Source of the DNA: Acanthamoeba lenticulata
Lineage: Eukaryota > Discosea > Longamoebia > Acanthamoebidae
Assembly (NCBI GenBank): GCA_002179805.1
Contig: NAVB01000233.1
Span: forward strand, 141,664 to 205,663
Length of the DNA: 64,000 nt
Direction of reading: 5' to 3'
Shown one piece after another: positions 22,880-34,400 of this stretch. The first letter of the stretch is position 1. Each line of letters begins with the position of its first letter. The position numbers and the translations under genes were made by a program. Under the pieces are notes generated by a model, which was not told the DNA's origin, searched no databases, and saw nothing but the letters and a program-made list of their open reading frames with translations.

Positions 22880-23534
22880 GCTCGTCAAGAGGGGAAGCGC
22901 ATTTTCTTCTCATCAGGGTCTCTCCGCCTTCACGCGGCAGTCGGAGCGACCATGCGTCCTCTTTCCAGACCAAAGAGACAAAAGGCGCACCTTTGGCCCA
23001 GGCGCCTTTTTCAAATCAATTTCCCCCACCCCGTTAGAAATTTACCGCCCCAAGCTTGACAGTGCAGTTAGTTGCATACCGAGGATGCCGAGTGTGTGGC
23101 AGGTGATCACTTTGAGCGAGGCCTTGCCTTGGAAACACGTTGGTGGCAGCACAGGTGGATGTTTACCACCTCGCTGCTGGTCAAGGTGGTGTCACCGATC
23201 TCTCGGCGACGTCTGGGCGGCTCTGCCGTTAATAAAATAAGTCATCCGATGGCCCTATGAATGAACCAGGTGATGCCTTCGCCGAATTGGGGTTGTGGTC
23301 GTATTAGCGTGTATTATTGTGTTGTCCTACGGTGGGCCAGTTCCTCTGTTCACTTTTTCTCGGTTCGGCTTGCGGTAAAGAAAGAAGCGAAGCCCCCCTC
23401 CTCCGTTCGTTCACGTGCGAAAAAGTGTTGTGCAAGAGGCGCCCAGGAGACTTCCACCTTCTTCTACTTCGTCGCCTCCATCCTCCAAGAAGTATACAAC
23501 AACTTCGAACAAAGAATCTTGAAACGAAGCGGAG
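22880..23534. other. Intergenic region upstream of the Ras gene
   Basis: Holds the 3' UTR of the UPF0538 gene and the promoter of the Ras gene. A GC-rich inverted pattern, GGCGCACC...AGGCGCC, occurs around 22985-23007, with an AT-rich stretch near 23225-23245. Frames in this stretch lack domains and splice support. I see no RNA gene or repeat. Confidence 0.55.
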
Positions 23535-24642
23535 ATGTCACACCACGTTTCGCACCACGTCTACCGACTGGTGGTTGTCGGCGTGGGTGGTGTGGGCAAG
23601 AGTTGCCTCACCATTCAGTTCATCGCTGATCGCTTCATCGAAGAGTACGATTTTCATTCTTGTGAGTCGCGCTAAATAATTGGTTTTAATTGGTTTTAAT
23701 TCGTTGCTCTTCTGTTTATTCTCAACAACCCTCAGGTATGATCCTACGCTTGAAGACAGCTACGTACGTCTGCCCCTTCCTCCTTGGTGTGGCAACAGCC
23801 AAACGCGTTTGGCTCACCCACGTCGCCCCTCCCTCCACAGAGGAAACAAATCACCATCGATGGGAGCGAGTGCATTCTGGACATATTTGACACAGCCGGT
23901 GCGTCCTTGTTGTTGTTGTGCAACTTGCTTGCAAACAAGCTTCGTTTCTGCGCTTGCTTGCTTTTTGTTGATGTACCGGGCGACAGCGACGCTTTCGCCA
24001 CGCTGGAGGAAACTGACGCAACGACGGCATGGCGTCATGCGCGTGCAGGGCAAGACGACTTCTCGGCAATCCGAGACCAGTACTACAGGACGGGCGACGG
24101 CTTCCTCTGCGTGTACTCGATCATCCTCCGCAGCAGCTTCGAAGAAGTCAAAATCTTCTACAACTCCATCAAGCGCGTAAAGGACAACCACAATCGTATA
24201 CCCTTCGTGCTCGTCGGCAACAAGGTCACCTTCATGACCCTGACCATGCCTCCCGGGATGATGATCCAAACTGATTTATGTCATGTCGTGTGGCCGGCCC
24301 ACCGTTATCGTGGTTTTGCTGTAGACCGACTTGGAGGACGAGCGTAAGGTGACCAAGGAGGAAGGCGAGGAGCTTGCCAAGAAGCTTAATGCACAGTTCA
24401 TGGAAGCCTCGGCGAAGAAGAAGATCAACGTCGAGGAGATGTTCATCAGTACTACTGCGCTCTTCGTGCTCTGCTGAGTCTGAACAGTGGAATGGTGAAG
24501 GCTAACGCTTGCTCTTCACTTTTCGTCTTGCTGTGCCGGCGCAGCGCTCGTCCGCGAAGTGATGCAGGCCAGGAAGGAGGCCGGCCCGCCCGTCGAGAAG
24601 CCGGACAAGAAGAAAAAGAAGAAGAACTGCAACCTTGTATAG
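23535..24642 (+). CDS. Ras-family small GTPase
   Basis: Membrane-anchored molecular switch. Six exons fit in phase: 23535-23644, 23736-23763, 23841-23898, 24049-24224, 24325-24448 and 24545-24642, 197 residues. G1 is GVGGVGKS; the effector loop is [12 protein letters not shown], close to Ras; G3 is DTAGQDDF where Ras has DTAGQEE; G4 is NKTD and G5 is EASAKK. The C-terminus has a six-lysine run followed by CNLV, a CaaX box, as in K-Ras-type plasma-membrane anchors. The catalytic Gln is present, so intrinsic hydrolysis should be intact. A Ras-GAP gene lies about 7 kb away, but nothing in the sequence shows that they act together. Confidence 0.96.
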
Positions 24643-25160
24643 AGAAAAACCTGACTCCTGCATCATACACCAGCACCGTCGAAGAGAGCAGCCACCGAAA
24701 ACACCGCCAGACCTCCGCCTCACACGCGTTTGTCTTCAGTTTTGTAAGCAGCTTCGCCCACGAATCACCACTACGCCTTCGGGCGCTGAGCCCGAACGGG
24801 CGCACGAGGAGGATCTGTTTTAGAGAGTGATTTTAACTTGGAGGTGATTCATTCATTTTTATTCCGCACGCTCTTGTGCGGCGTCTCTGCCAGGGCACAC
24901 GTGTCTCGCCAACTCGAGGCGGGGAGGAAAGCTGCTGTCTTCGCCCGAGGGCCTTCTCCATCCTTGTGCATCATTCCACACATTTCTGTGACAGAAACGG
25001 AACGCGGCAGCTTCGCGTCACACAGATACCGACCTCTGCTGCACCACCCCAACGCCCACAGCAGGTGACCCTCGGAGGGTTCTTGGCAAGTAGCCGAGCG
25101 GGCATACAGGAAGAAGGCCTTCCGCTCGGCCCTTGAGCGAAGAGAGTTTTGCTGCGCCAC
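24643..25160. other. Intergenic region between Ras and the F-box/MORN gene
   Basis: About 500 bases with the Ras 3' UTR and the promoter of the F-box/MORN gene. Plus- and minus-strand frames of 60-115 codons are present but without recognisable content. No repeat or RNA gene seen. Confidence 0.55.
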
Positions 25161-27563
25161 ATGGAAGAGCACCACGGCATGGCGCATTGCTCTAACTCTC
25201 TCAACGACCCGTCTGACAAAACGAAAACGAAGGCGAGTGGGTCCTCCTTGGCAACGACTTGGCGTTCTTGTTCAACAACCTGTGCAACCCCCTCGTCGCA
25301 AATTGCTGCTGGCCCCAACATCTCAACAAGTCGTAATCCCTCTCACATTATGTTGGACGATTTGGCTGAGGAGGGTGATTATGACCCTATCGAGGGCCGT
25401 GACGCATCTCCTCTCTGCCGCCGCGCGGCTCCACACCCTCCTCCTTCTCCTCGTGTCTCTCCCTCCGCCTCGTCTACCTCTACTACCATCTCTTTTGGAG
25501 CCTCTCCTTCAGCACCCGAAAGTCTTCATCTGCTTTCGTTTCCTGACGAGATTCTTATGAGTACGTCGTATCACAGTTCCTCCTCTTCCAAGCGATCAAG
25601 TATCACAAATTAATGCGACGTACAGGGGTGTTATCGCACCTGGAGGGCAGCGAGGTGGAACAGGTCGTAGGACATACCTGCAAACGGCTGCTGCGCCTCT
25701 CGAAGGACGACTACCTCTGGTACTTGATGACCAAGCGTGTGGTCAAGCGTGAGCGGGCGGAGCGATGGCGCCAGCAGGCCCGTGAGCGCCGCGACGCCCT
25801 CCTCAAGCGACGCCTCAGCTGTGGCGTTGGTGGTGGCGCCACCAGCGGCGGTAGCAAGTGCATGCGGATGGACGAGGGCTCCGCTGACCAAGAGGCCGAG
25901 CGAATGGAAATGGAGGACAAGCCCGAAGCTAGTCTCGAGCACAGCGACGCCCTGATGGTGGGCGAGCACGCTCCGACCGAGGCCAAGGTCGGCGCCGTGT
26001 TGGCTGGCGAGAAGGACATCGTCATCGAGGAAGACGATGATGGCAACGCCGACGGCGGAGACTTTGAGGGCGCCGAGGCTGAAGATTATGATTACGAAGG
26101 AGAGGACGAGCGGGATGGACCTGCTCGAGCAGGCACAACAGCCTCGCCTAGCGGCGTGCGGCGGGGCACCTCGCCTGCTGCCACCCTGGCCGAGCGGCGG
26201 CGGCGCAAAATGAAGCAAAAGGCTAAGAAACAGCCCTACGACCTGCGCAAGCCCCCTTCGCGCGACTGGAAGTGGGTCTATCAATGCAAAACCGTACCCT
26301 TTCCCCCCTTTGCTCGTTCTTCTACTTTTCGGCCTGCAGATGACGACTTATTGATTACAACTCGGACCATTATCAGACAATCCTGGAGCAGCCGCACACG
26401 GACAAGGTGACGGGCGTTGGCCGCTACCGGTGGACCGGAGGCTCCTATTACGAGGGCGAGTGGCGGGACGGCAAGCCCGAAGGGCTCGGTACCAAGGTCT
26501 GGGGCGAGAACGGTGCGTTCACGACGAGTCTGTCGCTTTCGTTTTCGTCGCTTCGTCCTTTCTTGCTGAAGCCGTTTACACCTTCAGAATTCTACGAGGG
26601 CGAGTGGAAGAACGGCAAGATGCATTTCGGCGTCTACAAGTGGCCCGGTAAGTGCCTTGCGTACATTGATGTGTACTTGTTATACCCAAACTCACTCCAT
26701 CCCGGTGGTAAAGACGGGGCTTACTACGAGGGCCAGTGGCGGGAAGGACTTCACGAGGGCTTTGGCGTCTACCACTGGTATTGTTCTTGCTTCAATTCAC
26801 GTCCCCCCTCTTTCGGCAAACCAACCCAGCGGACATTGACGCAACATGTTCAGGGCCGACGGAAACAAATACGAGGGCTTCTGGAAAGTGGGCCAGCGCG
26901 ACGGCTATGGCGTACGCACATGGCCCGACGGCGACGTCTTTGAGGGCGACTGGGTCGCTGGCAAGCGCACGGGCAAGGGCGTTTACTGCTGGCCCAACGG
27001 TGCCTACTTCTCCACCAGGAGCCTTTTTATATGCAATTAATTATGTCCATTTGTTGTTATCACAACGATACACAGGGAGCAGATACGAGGGAGAGTGGAA
27101 GAACGGCTGTCATCACGGCTACGGTGTGTACCAGTGGCTCGACGGACGGCGATACGAGGGCCAGTGGGACTGCAACAAGAAGCACGGCGCGGGCACCTAC
27201 CACTTTGACCCCGCTGAAGGCTGCGCTTACTCAGGCCACTGGGTGGACGGCTATCGCCACGGCTATGGCGTGATGACGTGGTCTCATGGCGCCCTCAAGT
27301 ACGTGGGCCAGTGGGTGCGCGACCAGCGCGCGCTGGGCCAAGGCCACTTTGTGGGGCCCGATAGCCGGCCGCTCCCCAACGGCAGCGCAGAGGACCGACC
27401 GCAGCCCTACGACCTTTACTTTGTGGAGGAAGAAAGTGCGTGGGAGGCCAAGTACCGAGCGGCCATCAACCGCAAGCGCATAGAGGCCCTTCAGCGGCTC
27501 AAGGCCCACGGCAAGCTGCCCTACCCCATCCGCGAGGACAAGGTGCTCGACCCTGAGGGCTGA
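25161..27563 (+). CDS. F-box protein with about nine MORN repeats
   Basis: Likely a substrate-recruiting subunit of an SCF ubiquitin ligase, with MORN repeats giving membrane or partner binding. Seven exons fit in phase: 25161-25560, 25626-26293, 26377-26512, 26588-26647, 26714-26777, 26854-26999 and 27076-27563, 653 residues. The first ~125 residues are Ser/Pro-rich. The F-box (LSFPDEILMRVLSHL...) spans the exon 1-2 junction. An acidic, Lys-rich linker follows. The C-terminal ~250 residues hold nine MORN units, for example YYEGEWRDGKPEG, RYEGEWKNGCHHGYG and AYSGHWVDGYRHGYG. Exon borders fall inside repeats, so the repeat array was not built by duplicating whole exons. The start could also be the ATG at 25350. 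Confidence 0.88.
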
Positions 27564-27757
27564 ACCAACTGGCGCTTACTCTGCTCAGCCTGCTGTCTTG
27601 TCGTTCGCCAGTGGCAAGAGAAATGTGTACGAATAAAAAAAAACGGTACGACGCGTTCTTCGCATTCCCGCCCGCTACTCGAGCCGGGAGGGGTCGCGTT
27701 GTTGTCTCTTCGTGTTCGTAGAGCAAGCAAAAGAAGCAACACAAGAAGCAAGGAAGC

Positions 27758-28875
27758 ATGGCGGCCTCAAGCACCAGCAGTTCTTCTGCAAGTCTAGGAG
27801 CGCTTGCACCTGCCTTCAAGCCCAAGACTTGGCGCGTTGCCTACTCCTGCCGCGTCAGGGGCGGCAAGTGGGCAACTGCGAAGAAGAAGGTCCTCCTGTG
27901 TCTATCGTCGACGCATATATCGGTCGTTCTACCAAGTGATGGCACCTGCAAGAACTCTAGGCTCTTGGTACATCCTCCCATGCAACTTTTAAGTCTCAAA
28001 CCCTGCTCACCTCTCTACAGGAAAGTGTGAGCCTGGCCAACAACGACAACAAGCCAACGTTACAAGTCGTAAAGACAAGCATGTACTGCAAGGTGCTGAA
28101 GACTTCACGAGCGTCGAGCTTCTGCTAGTGGTCAGGCTAAGCTTGGTCCTCAGGTTGGCAGTGCGAGGGAGTTTCTGGTGCGTTTTGACAACAAGACCGA
28201 CATAGACGAGTGCTACCGCCTCCTGCTGCAGGGCAAGCTGGCCGAACCGCAAACTGGAACCCTATTCGTTTCTTCTCAGGGCCATACCGCTACTGCACCT
28301 CCTAGCCAACAAGGAGACTCTCTGATGGAAGTGGAAGTTGACGAAATGGTACGGGAAGGCCTATAGATTGATCAGAAGATAGATCAGAATCAATCTCTAA
28401 CAATCACACAGACCCAGTGCTCTCAACGGGATAACAGCCAAGCGTCACAGGGTTCTCCCTCTTGTTCGGGATTCACACTTCTCCCTACACAGGCGGAGAC
28501 TTCTTCAACCGTCAACACTCGGACTCCATGTGACCTACAACTGCCTTCTTGTTCACAGCCGGCCACCATGAAACCTGCACCATCGCTGCCCTCCCTCGCT
28601 CGCGTAAACCGTCAAGAGAGCGCGCCTATCCCCACGCGCCCTCCCGACTTACCAGAAGACAACATCGTGCTAACGGAGGAAAACTTCGAGTACTATTTCA
28701 AGCAATGCCTGAGCGACCCGCGCTTCCCGAGTACGTTTTCCCTAGCCCTGGTGAGTGCCATTCCTCGCTCAGTCTTTCGCATGAAGTGATCTTGGAGCAG
28801 GTGGACAAGCTGTGGGGGAAGCACTTGGGAATGAATCCGCAAGCACTGAGCGCTCTCGAGGCTCTACTGCAGTGA
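27758..28875 (+). CDS. Possible REC114-like meiotic recombination protein
   Basis: Five exons fit in phase: 27758-27967, 28021-28092, 28154-28348, 28412-28750 and 28801-28875, giving 296 residues. The N-terminal ~150 residues alternate short beta-like strands (TWRVAYSC, TLQVVKTSMYC, EFLVRFDN) and end in a helix (IDECYRLLLQ), as expected of a PH-like fold. A Ser/Gln-rich disordered linker follows, then a C-terminal segment LTEENFEYYFKQCLSDPRF plus VDKLWGKHLG. An N-terminal PH domain, disordered linker and short conserved C-terminal helical motif is the layout of REC114, a partner of the SPO11 core complex. The assignment rests on remembered architecture and a weak C-terminal match, so treat it as a hypothesis. 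The gene model itself is well supported. Confidence 0.4.
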
Positions 28876-28941
28876 CTTATCAAGCTCGCATAAGTGACGG
28901 TATTTCGCCTCTTAAAGTTGTTGGAGCTGGAGTTACGCGAC

Positions 28942-29878
28942 TCATGCATTGCAGCTGGCACCTCCAAAGAGGATGTGACCCTCCAGAGGACCGTAGCCAA
29001 GCAGCTGAAAACAGGCCATGATCTCACTCAACGAGGCGTAGGTTCGTTCTTCGTCCAGGTCCGGGCGCGCCACGTTCACGCCTGTAAAGACGTCGTTCAC
29101 CCTGCGTTCCCAATATAGAAGACCAGATCAATTCTCTTAGACGTCGGCGAGCAAAAAGCAAGCTCTTGGGTACCGATCGTAGAAGAACGATAACGCATGT
29201 AGGACGACGTCACAGCTGGTCTTTTCGATTTGAGCCACAACTGGTTGCTTTCTATGGTGATCGATGTTCACTTCTTTGCACTGATTGTTATGTCGCTCTT
29301 CTTGTTCAGGAGCATCACACTCATCGGCCCCATCGGAATAGAGGAAGACCACGGAGCAAGGTGCCTCTGGTCGGATGAGGGCCACCACGGTCTGGGGTGC
29401 CGCGTAGTACAGGAGAGCATCCTCCTCGGCTGGAAGCAAGATGCCCTGAAACCACCTGTGGAGAAGGAAGCAAAGAGAAGTTTCGAGTAAGTGTACAACC
29501 TACGTGAGAATTCAAGGCACAGGGGTCATACCCAACGCTCTTCTCCAGCATGGTGGCGGACGCTGATGTAGCTGGCCTGCCAAGGACTTTCTCGTGGTAA
29601 AAGCGCAGCACCTCCTTCACTGCACCTTCGTTGAAAAGGGAACCAAACAATGATGACAAGGAGCATAGTTTGCTGATGTGGAGCCGATGCTCCTGGAGGT
29701 GAGCACCCAGCATGATCTTCATGACCCACTCTACCTCGGAGACGGGCTCTTGCTGGTGCTGGCGCTTCTCGGTACCATACTCGCCAACATGTGCACTCAG
29801 GTGCGTAGAATTCCTTGTGAGCTCCTGGAAGAAGGTGGCCCAGCCGACCGTACCTTCACCATCGCACAGGGCTTCCAT
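28942..29878 (-). CDS. Unrecognised protein, three exons
   Basis: Exons 29878-29504, 29445-29321 and 29101-28942 join in phase to give about 219 residues. The frame reads like a folded domain: GTVGWATFFQELTRNS at the start, EVEWVMKIMLGAHLQEHR and VKEVLRFYHEKVLG in the middle, then LLYYAAPQTVVALIRPE, DVFTGVNVARPDLDEE and LSEIMACFQLLGYGPLEG near the end. No family is recognised. The end of exon 2 is uncertain: it could read on to about 29190 and splice to the same acceptor. Its start lies only 96 bases from the BLOS1 start on the other strand, so the two must share a very short promoter. Confidence 0.5.
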
Positions 29879-29974
29879 TCCACTTTTCCCAACCGACACA
29901 AAAAGAAAAGAAAACAAAAGCTAACAAAGAGAGGAAGAAAAATAAGATAAAAGAGGCCACACACAACGCAAAAC

Positions 29975-30511
29975 ATGTTGGCCGTGCTGCTGAAGGAGCA
30001 TCAACACAAGCAAGAGTTGGTCCGCCAAGAAAATGGTGCTACATTCGAGCTTGAGTGGTTTCTGCGGTAGTCACTGAAGGCAGCGAACTGTGGGCGGGGG
30101 GGGGGGAAGTGCAGAAGTGAGGCGAAAAAAGGCGGTGGCCTCAGTAGACAAGGTAGCCGCTTGCATGGTGGACTCAGTGAACGTTGGTGTGTCCAAGGTC
30201 TTCGCGAACCAGAAAAAGATCGAGGCGCAAGCTGTGCAGCTGCAAACGCAAACTGAGCGCTTCTCCAAGCAGACTGCCCAGTGGCTGCAGCTTATTGAAG
30301 GGTTCAACCAGTCCCTCAAGGTACGTTGGCACTCATCGGCACGCCAAGGCTCCCGCCTTCTCCTTACGCTCCCATCTTCGTGTTTGCGCAGGAGATTGGC
30401 GACATCGAAAGCTGGGCGAGGACCATAGAGGGGGACATGCGACTTATCGCTGCCAACCTCGAGTACGTGCATCGAAACACGGCCATGGAGGAGGCCACCG
30501 CAAGCAAGTGA
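29975..30511 (+). CDS. BLOC1S1: BLOC-1/BORC subunit 1 (BLOS1, GCN5L1)
   Basis: Small coiled-coil subunit shared by BLOC-1 and BORC, complexes that act in endosome-lysosome biogenesis and positioning. Three exons (29975-30035, 30115-30320, 30392-30511) give 128 residues; human is about 125. Diagnostic stretches are MLAVLLKEHQHKQE at the start, NVGVSKVFANQKKI, FSKQTAQWLQLIEGFNQ and IGDIESWARTIEGDM, aligning along the full length of the family. The protein is helical throughout, with no membrane segment. Its start is 96 bases from that of the divergent unrecognised gene. Confidence 0.95.
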
Positions 30512-30564
30512 AATGGAAACACAAATACAAGTTTTACTCTTCTCTCTTTCATTGATGAGACTCC

Positions 30565-31175
30565 TCAAGCGCAGAATACGACAGTAAAGACTCCGCCAGT
30601 GTTCACCACATGGACTGCCGAGTAGTCTGTCGGGTAGTGGAACGCGTCGGGGCAGCCGGGATACGTGCAAATGGGAGAGTACCTGGAGATGGCCACCGAG
30701 ATCATCAGTCAAGTCCCTTTGCTCCCACACACAAACGGTAGATAGACTGGTACACACCCGCCAAAGGGCGCGTAGATCTGCATGGCAATGTCGTAGCCGG
30801 GAATGACGCTGAGATCGTAGGAGTCGTGGCCAGGCCAAGTGTTGACGTTGATGGAAAACTCGGCCCAAGTCTTGCCTCCCCAGCCGTTCTTGAGGTTGAA
30901 GTACACATTCGACCCGGCGTTAAACCGCAGCGAACCGCTGGGAACCAGAACCACTCACCAATGAGCTGAAAGTACTAAATACCACAAACAACAAAAAAGA
31001 CGTACCCAGGGCGTAGGCTGCCGAGGTTGCGGGAAGGCAGGGGGTGCTCGTTGAGGTTGGCGGTGTAGATAACGTCGGTGTTGAAGCTGCACCGGTTCAC
31101 AACAATAATGTCCGTGGCATAACCACCAGCAACAAATAGAAGAAGGCAAAAGGCCAGCAGAGACGAGGGGAGCAT
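30565..31175 (-). CDS. Secreted thaumatin-like protein
   Basis: Three exons (31175-31006, 30937-30758, 30682-30565) give 155 residues. Residues 1-20 form a signal peptide. The mature part starts with the thaumatin-type DIIVVNRCSFNTDVIY, continues with a glycine-rich GGSLRFNAGSNVYFNLKNGW segment, a Tyr/Asp-rich DSYDLSVIPGYDIAMQI block, and cysteines near the end (PICTYPGCPDAF, VVFCA). It is shorter than plant thaumatins (about 200 residues) and has few cysteines, like the small thaumatin-like forms. Similar proteins in plants and fungi bind or cleave beta-glucans, so a role in cyst wall or prey wall handling is possible but not shown. It converges on BLOS1, with about 50 bases between stop codons. 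Confidence 0.8.
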
Positions 31176-31425
31176 GATTTAAAAGACAACCTGTTGGGCT
31201 GGCGAGGTTACTTTTAAGCGGAAGCGTGCGAAAGGGCAAAAGAAGAAGGACGCTGCGTTAGTGCTGCAATTGGTGAGCGACACTCTTGCTGGTCGTTTTC
31301 CCATTGGCGCACACCCAACTTGGTGAACCGGAACGTTTCGCCAAGAGTGATGTACAAGCGTAAATTGTATGTTGGCCTTCAAACAAGATGAGTGAGTAAG
31401 GGTGCGGGTGGAGAGGATTGGAATC

Positions 31426-34400
31426 TCATGTTGGTGTGACCCGCGCTACCTGGCCCCTCTTGCTAAGCTCCTGCAATTCCCTCAACACTTCGTCCAATAT
31501 TGACATCATGCTCTCCTGTGGTGATGGTGGTGGTGAGCAGAAGCCAAGTTGGCGGGTTGGTGTGGTCCAAGCATAGCGCACCTGCGACTCCCGCCTGAGT
31601 TCGGCGCGAGCAGACCGGGGCGTGGTGACGAGGAGGCTCGGCTCCGACTCAGTTCGTCGGATCTCGTGGGAGATGTTGTTGTAGTTTTGTTGGAGATAGT
31701 AGTAGACGGCCTCCAGGTGCGCTCGCGTAGCTGGCGCGATGTAGCTCCACCGCCCTTCGTTGCCATCTCTCGTGGCCTCCTTCTCCTCCTCGTCTGTCCG
31801 CTCCTGGTCGTGCTCGACGAGGCTGTCGAAGAAGGAGTGCATCTTACCCAGGTTGCTCTCGATGAAGACGTTGGAACACTTCATGTACTCCTCCTTTTGC
31901 TCAAAGTAGGCCTCGTTGGCCAGGTTCTGCAGCACCTTGGCGATCAGCACGAGCCGCCGTCGGCTCTTGCTCTCGAGCTTCTGCTCGATCAGCCCATAGG
32001 CGTCGGGCGTCACCAGCGATGGGCACAGCCATCGCAGGAAGAAGAAGCTGCCCACCACCTTGTATCGGCTCTCCGGGAATCGCTTCGAGACCGACTCGAA
32101 CAGACACCGGCTCACCTCCTTGAAGGCACTACCATTTCGGCCGAATACATAAGTAAGTAGTTAATTAACTACATATTTTTTTCCAAATGCAAATACATTA
32201 TTATTTATATAAAAAGAAATATATTCGGTTATGTGCGTGTCAGGGTTGAGGGGAGAACTAAAGGAGGCGTACAAGTGGAGTTCTTCAAGGGAGCCGATGA
32301 TGGAGTCAAAGAACTGCTGGGCGGTGCCGAGCAATCGCGCCTGATTGGCCGCCAACTGGTCTGGCGGCACCGTTCGCGGGTTGATCTCGAGCTCAAAATT
32401 GGGCGCCAAGATCTGCGTGAGCAGCGGCTGGAGCTGCTTGTGCAGGAATGGTCGCCCGATCAGCTTCGCAAAGATCGACATCATGCGGCTGCTGAGCGAC
32501 TCATCTCGGAACAGCAGACTCTCCGACGCTGAGCGCAGATCCAAAACAAACGACATATCAGTCCTCTGCAGTACGTGCGTCGGCTGGCAGCAACTGCGGG
32601 CCCAGCAGCAACACGCACCGGTGTTCTCGACCTCCATGAGGATCATGTACCGCAACAGGCCCAGGAGGAGGCCGTTCTGGTTGAAGATGTGCACCAGCGC
32701 CGACGCGATATCCACCTGGTTCCTGTTTATTCATTCATTCATTCATTTTGTTTGTTTATTGGTGTCGAACGTGAGGTGCACTCCTCCGACCACCGATGGA
32801 AAACGGGGGCAGGCGCGTACATGCGGTCGGTGGTGGAGTAGGAGCTCTCCGTTTGCAGGCGCGACCGCCCCTGCATGGAGCTGAAGATGGATCGCACCAA
32901 CAGGAAGTCGCTGCACAGGAGCTGCCCACAAAACACACGTTTGAATAAAATAAAATAAACAAACAAAAAACAAAAAAACAAAAGATCGTGGTGGTGGTAC
33001 TGCTTCGAGCTTCTTAAAGGCCGAGATGTCATTGTTGGGGATGTAGTGGAGCGAAAGGTTGATGTGGCCCTTCTCGTTGCCCAGCAGGCCGCGCTTGAAC
33101 TTGAAGGCGCCTACTTTGGGCTTTCCCGCGTTGTACGCCGTGATGTTCTCCACCACCACCCTGCCCAAGCGCTGCGGCCCAGACGAATCCACGACGATCC
33201 AGAGCTCCAGCTGCAGCGTGTTGTCCAGAGAGTCCGACCACACCGCGCTGCCAACGTTGCACGGTGGTGAGGCGCAGAGCCTTCAACCGGGAAAGAGGAA
33301 GGGGGAGGGGGCAAGGACGCACAATTCGCACTCCTCGTTCCACTCGGGCTTGGCAAAGGAGCTGCTGCTGGTCTTCTGCAGGCCCAGCGTCATCTCGCAG
33401 TAGTAGTTGGCCGAACCCAACGGCTTCTTGCCCAGGTCCTCGGCCGAGATCAGCTTCACAAAGAGCCGCCCCACGGCCGCCTTCTGGCTCTCCCCAAAGT
33501 CGTCCTGCGATCGCAGCCGAGAGAAAGAGAAAAGGGCGTCAGCAGGCGCGGCCTTGTGGAACAGCCGAGCATGGACATGGACCATGACGCACCCGCAGGC
33601 TGAAGTAGACTTTTCGGTCCTTGAACTGCTGCGCGCCCTCGACGTCGATGATCGAGAAGAAGTTGGCGGCCATCAGGCGTTTGCCCAGCTCGACGCCCTC
33701 GCGGCGGCTCTTGATGGGCAGATGGGCCATCATCCAGTCCACCACGTCGGAGCCCGTGAAGCACTTGTTGTAGACGCGGTTCTTGTAGCGCCGCTCGCGC
33801 AGCGGGATGCCCGAGTTCGGGTGGAACAAGCGCTCGCCCACCTCGTGGAGCTGGCCCTCGGCCAGCTCCCCGCAGAAGCTGTGGACCTGACTGTCGGAGG
33901 TCGACCGTCGGCCAAGGTTGTGGCTGTCCCGCTTGAACTTTTTCTCGCCCACAATGGCGTCCTGCAAGGCCGGTAATTGGGGACCATCATCATCATCACC
34001 ATTGATGTCGTGGAGGGAAGGAGGAAGAAGAAGCATGGGGCGTGTACCCGCATCTTCCAGAGGACAGAGTTGTCGTTGAACTCTTTGCTGTTGTGCAGCG
34101 GGACGAGGTAGCCGCGATTCGCCATCTTGCGGCCGAGCAGGACACCGGCCTCTCGCGTCTGCACCGTTCTTGTCTTGAGCATCCACCCCACCGCGTCCGA
34201 TGCTGTTGTTCACAACAACAAACATCCAACCAACCCGTGTAACGGCGGGAGGACCGTAAGTTCATGTTCTCAAGTCTCTTCTTCCCCTCAACCCGGCATA
34301 GCTTCAGCGGTCCAATCGAGTACGAACCAAAGAACACTTTCGATTTAAGCACAGTGTCATTGTTGTTGATGCCCGATCCCACCATCGTCTCATAGATCTC

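Noticed and set aside
22985..23007. Inverted GGCGC repeats, possible E2F site or hairpin
   Set aside because: Imperfect, without the T-run flanks of an E2F site, and not close to a replication gene.
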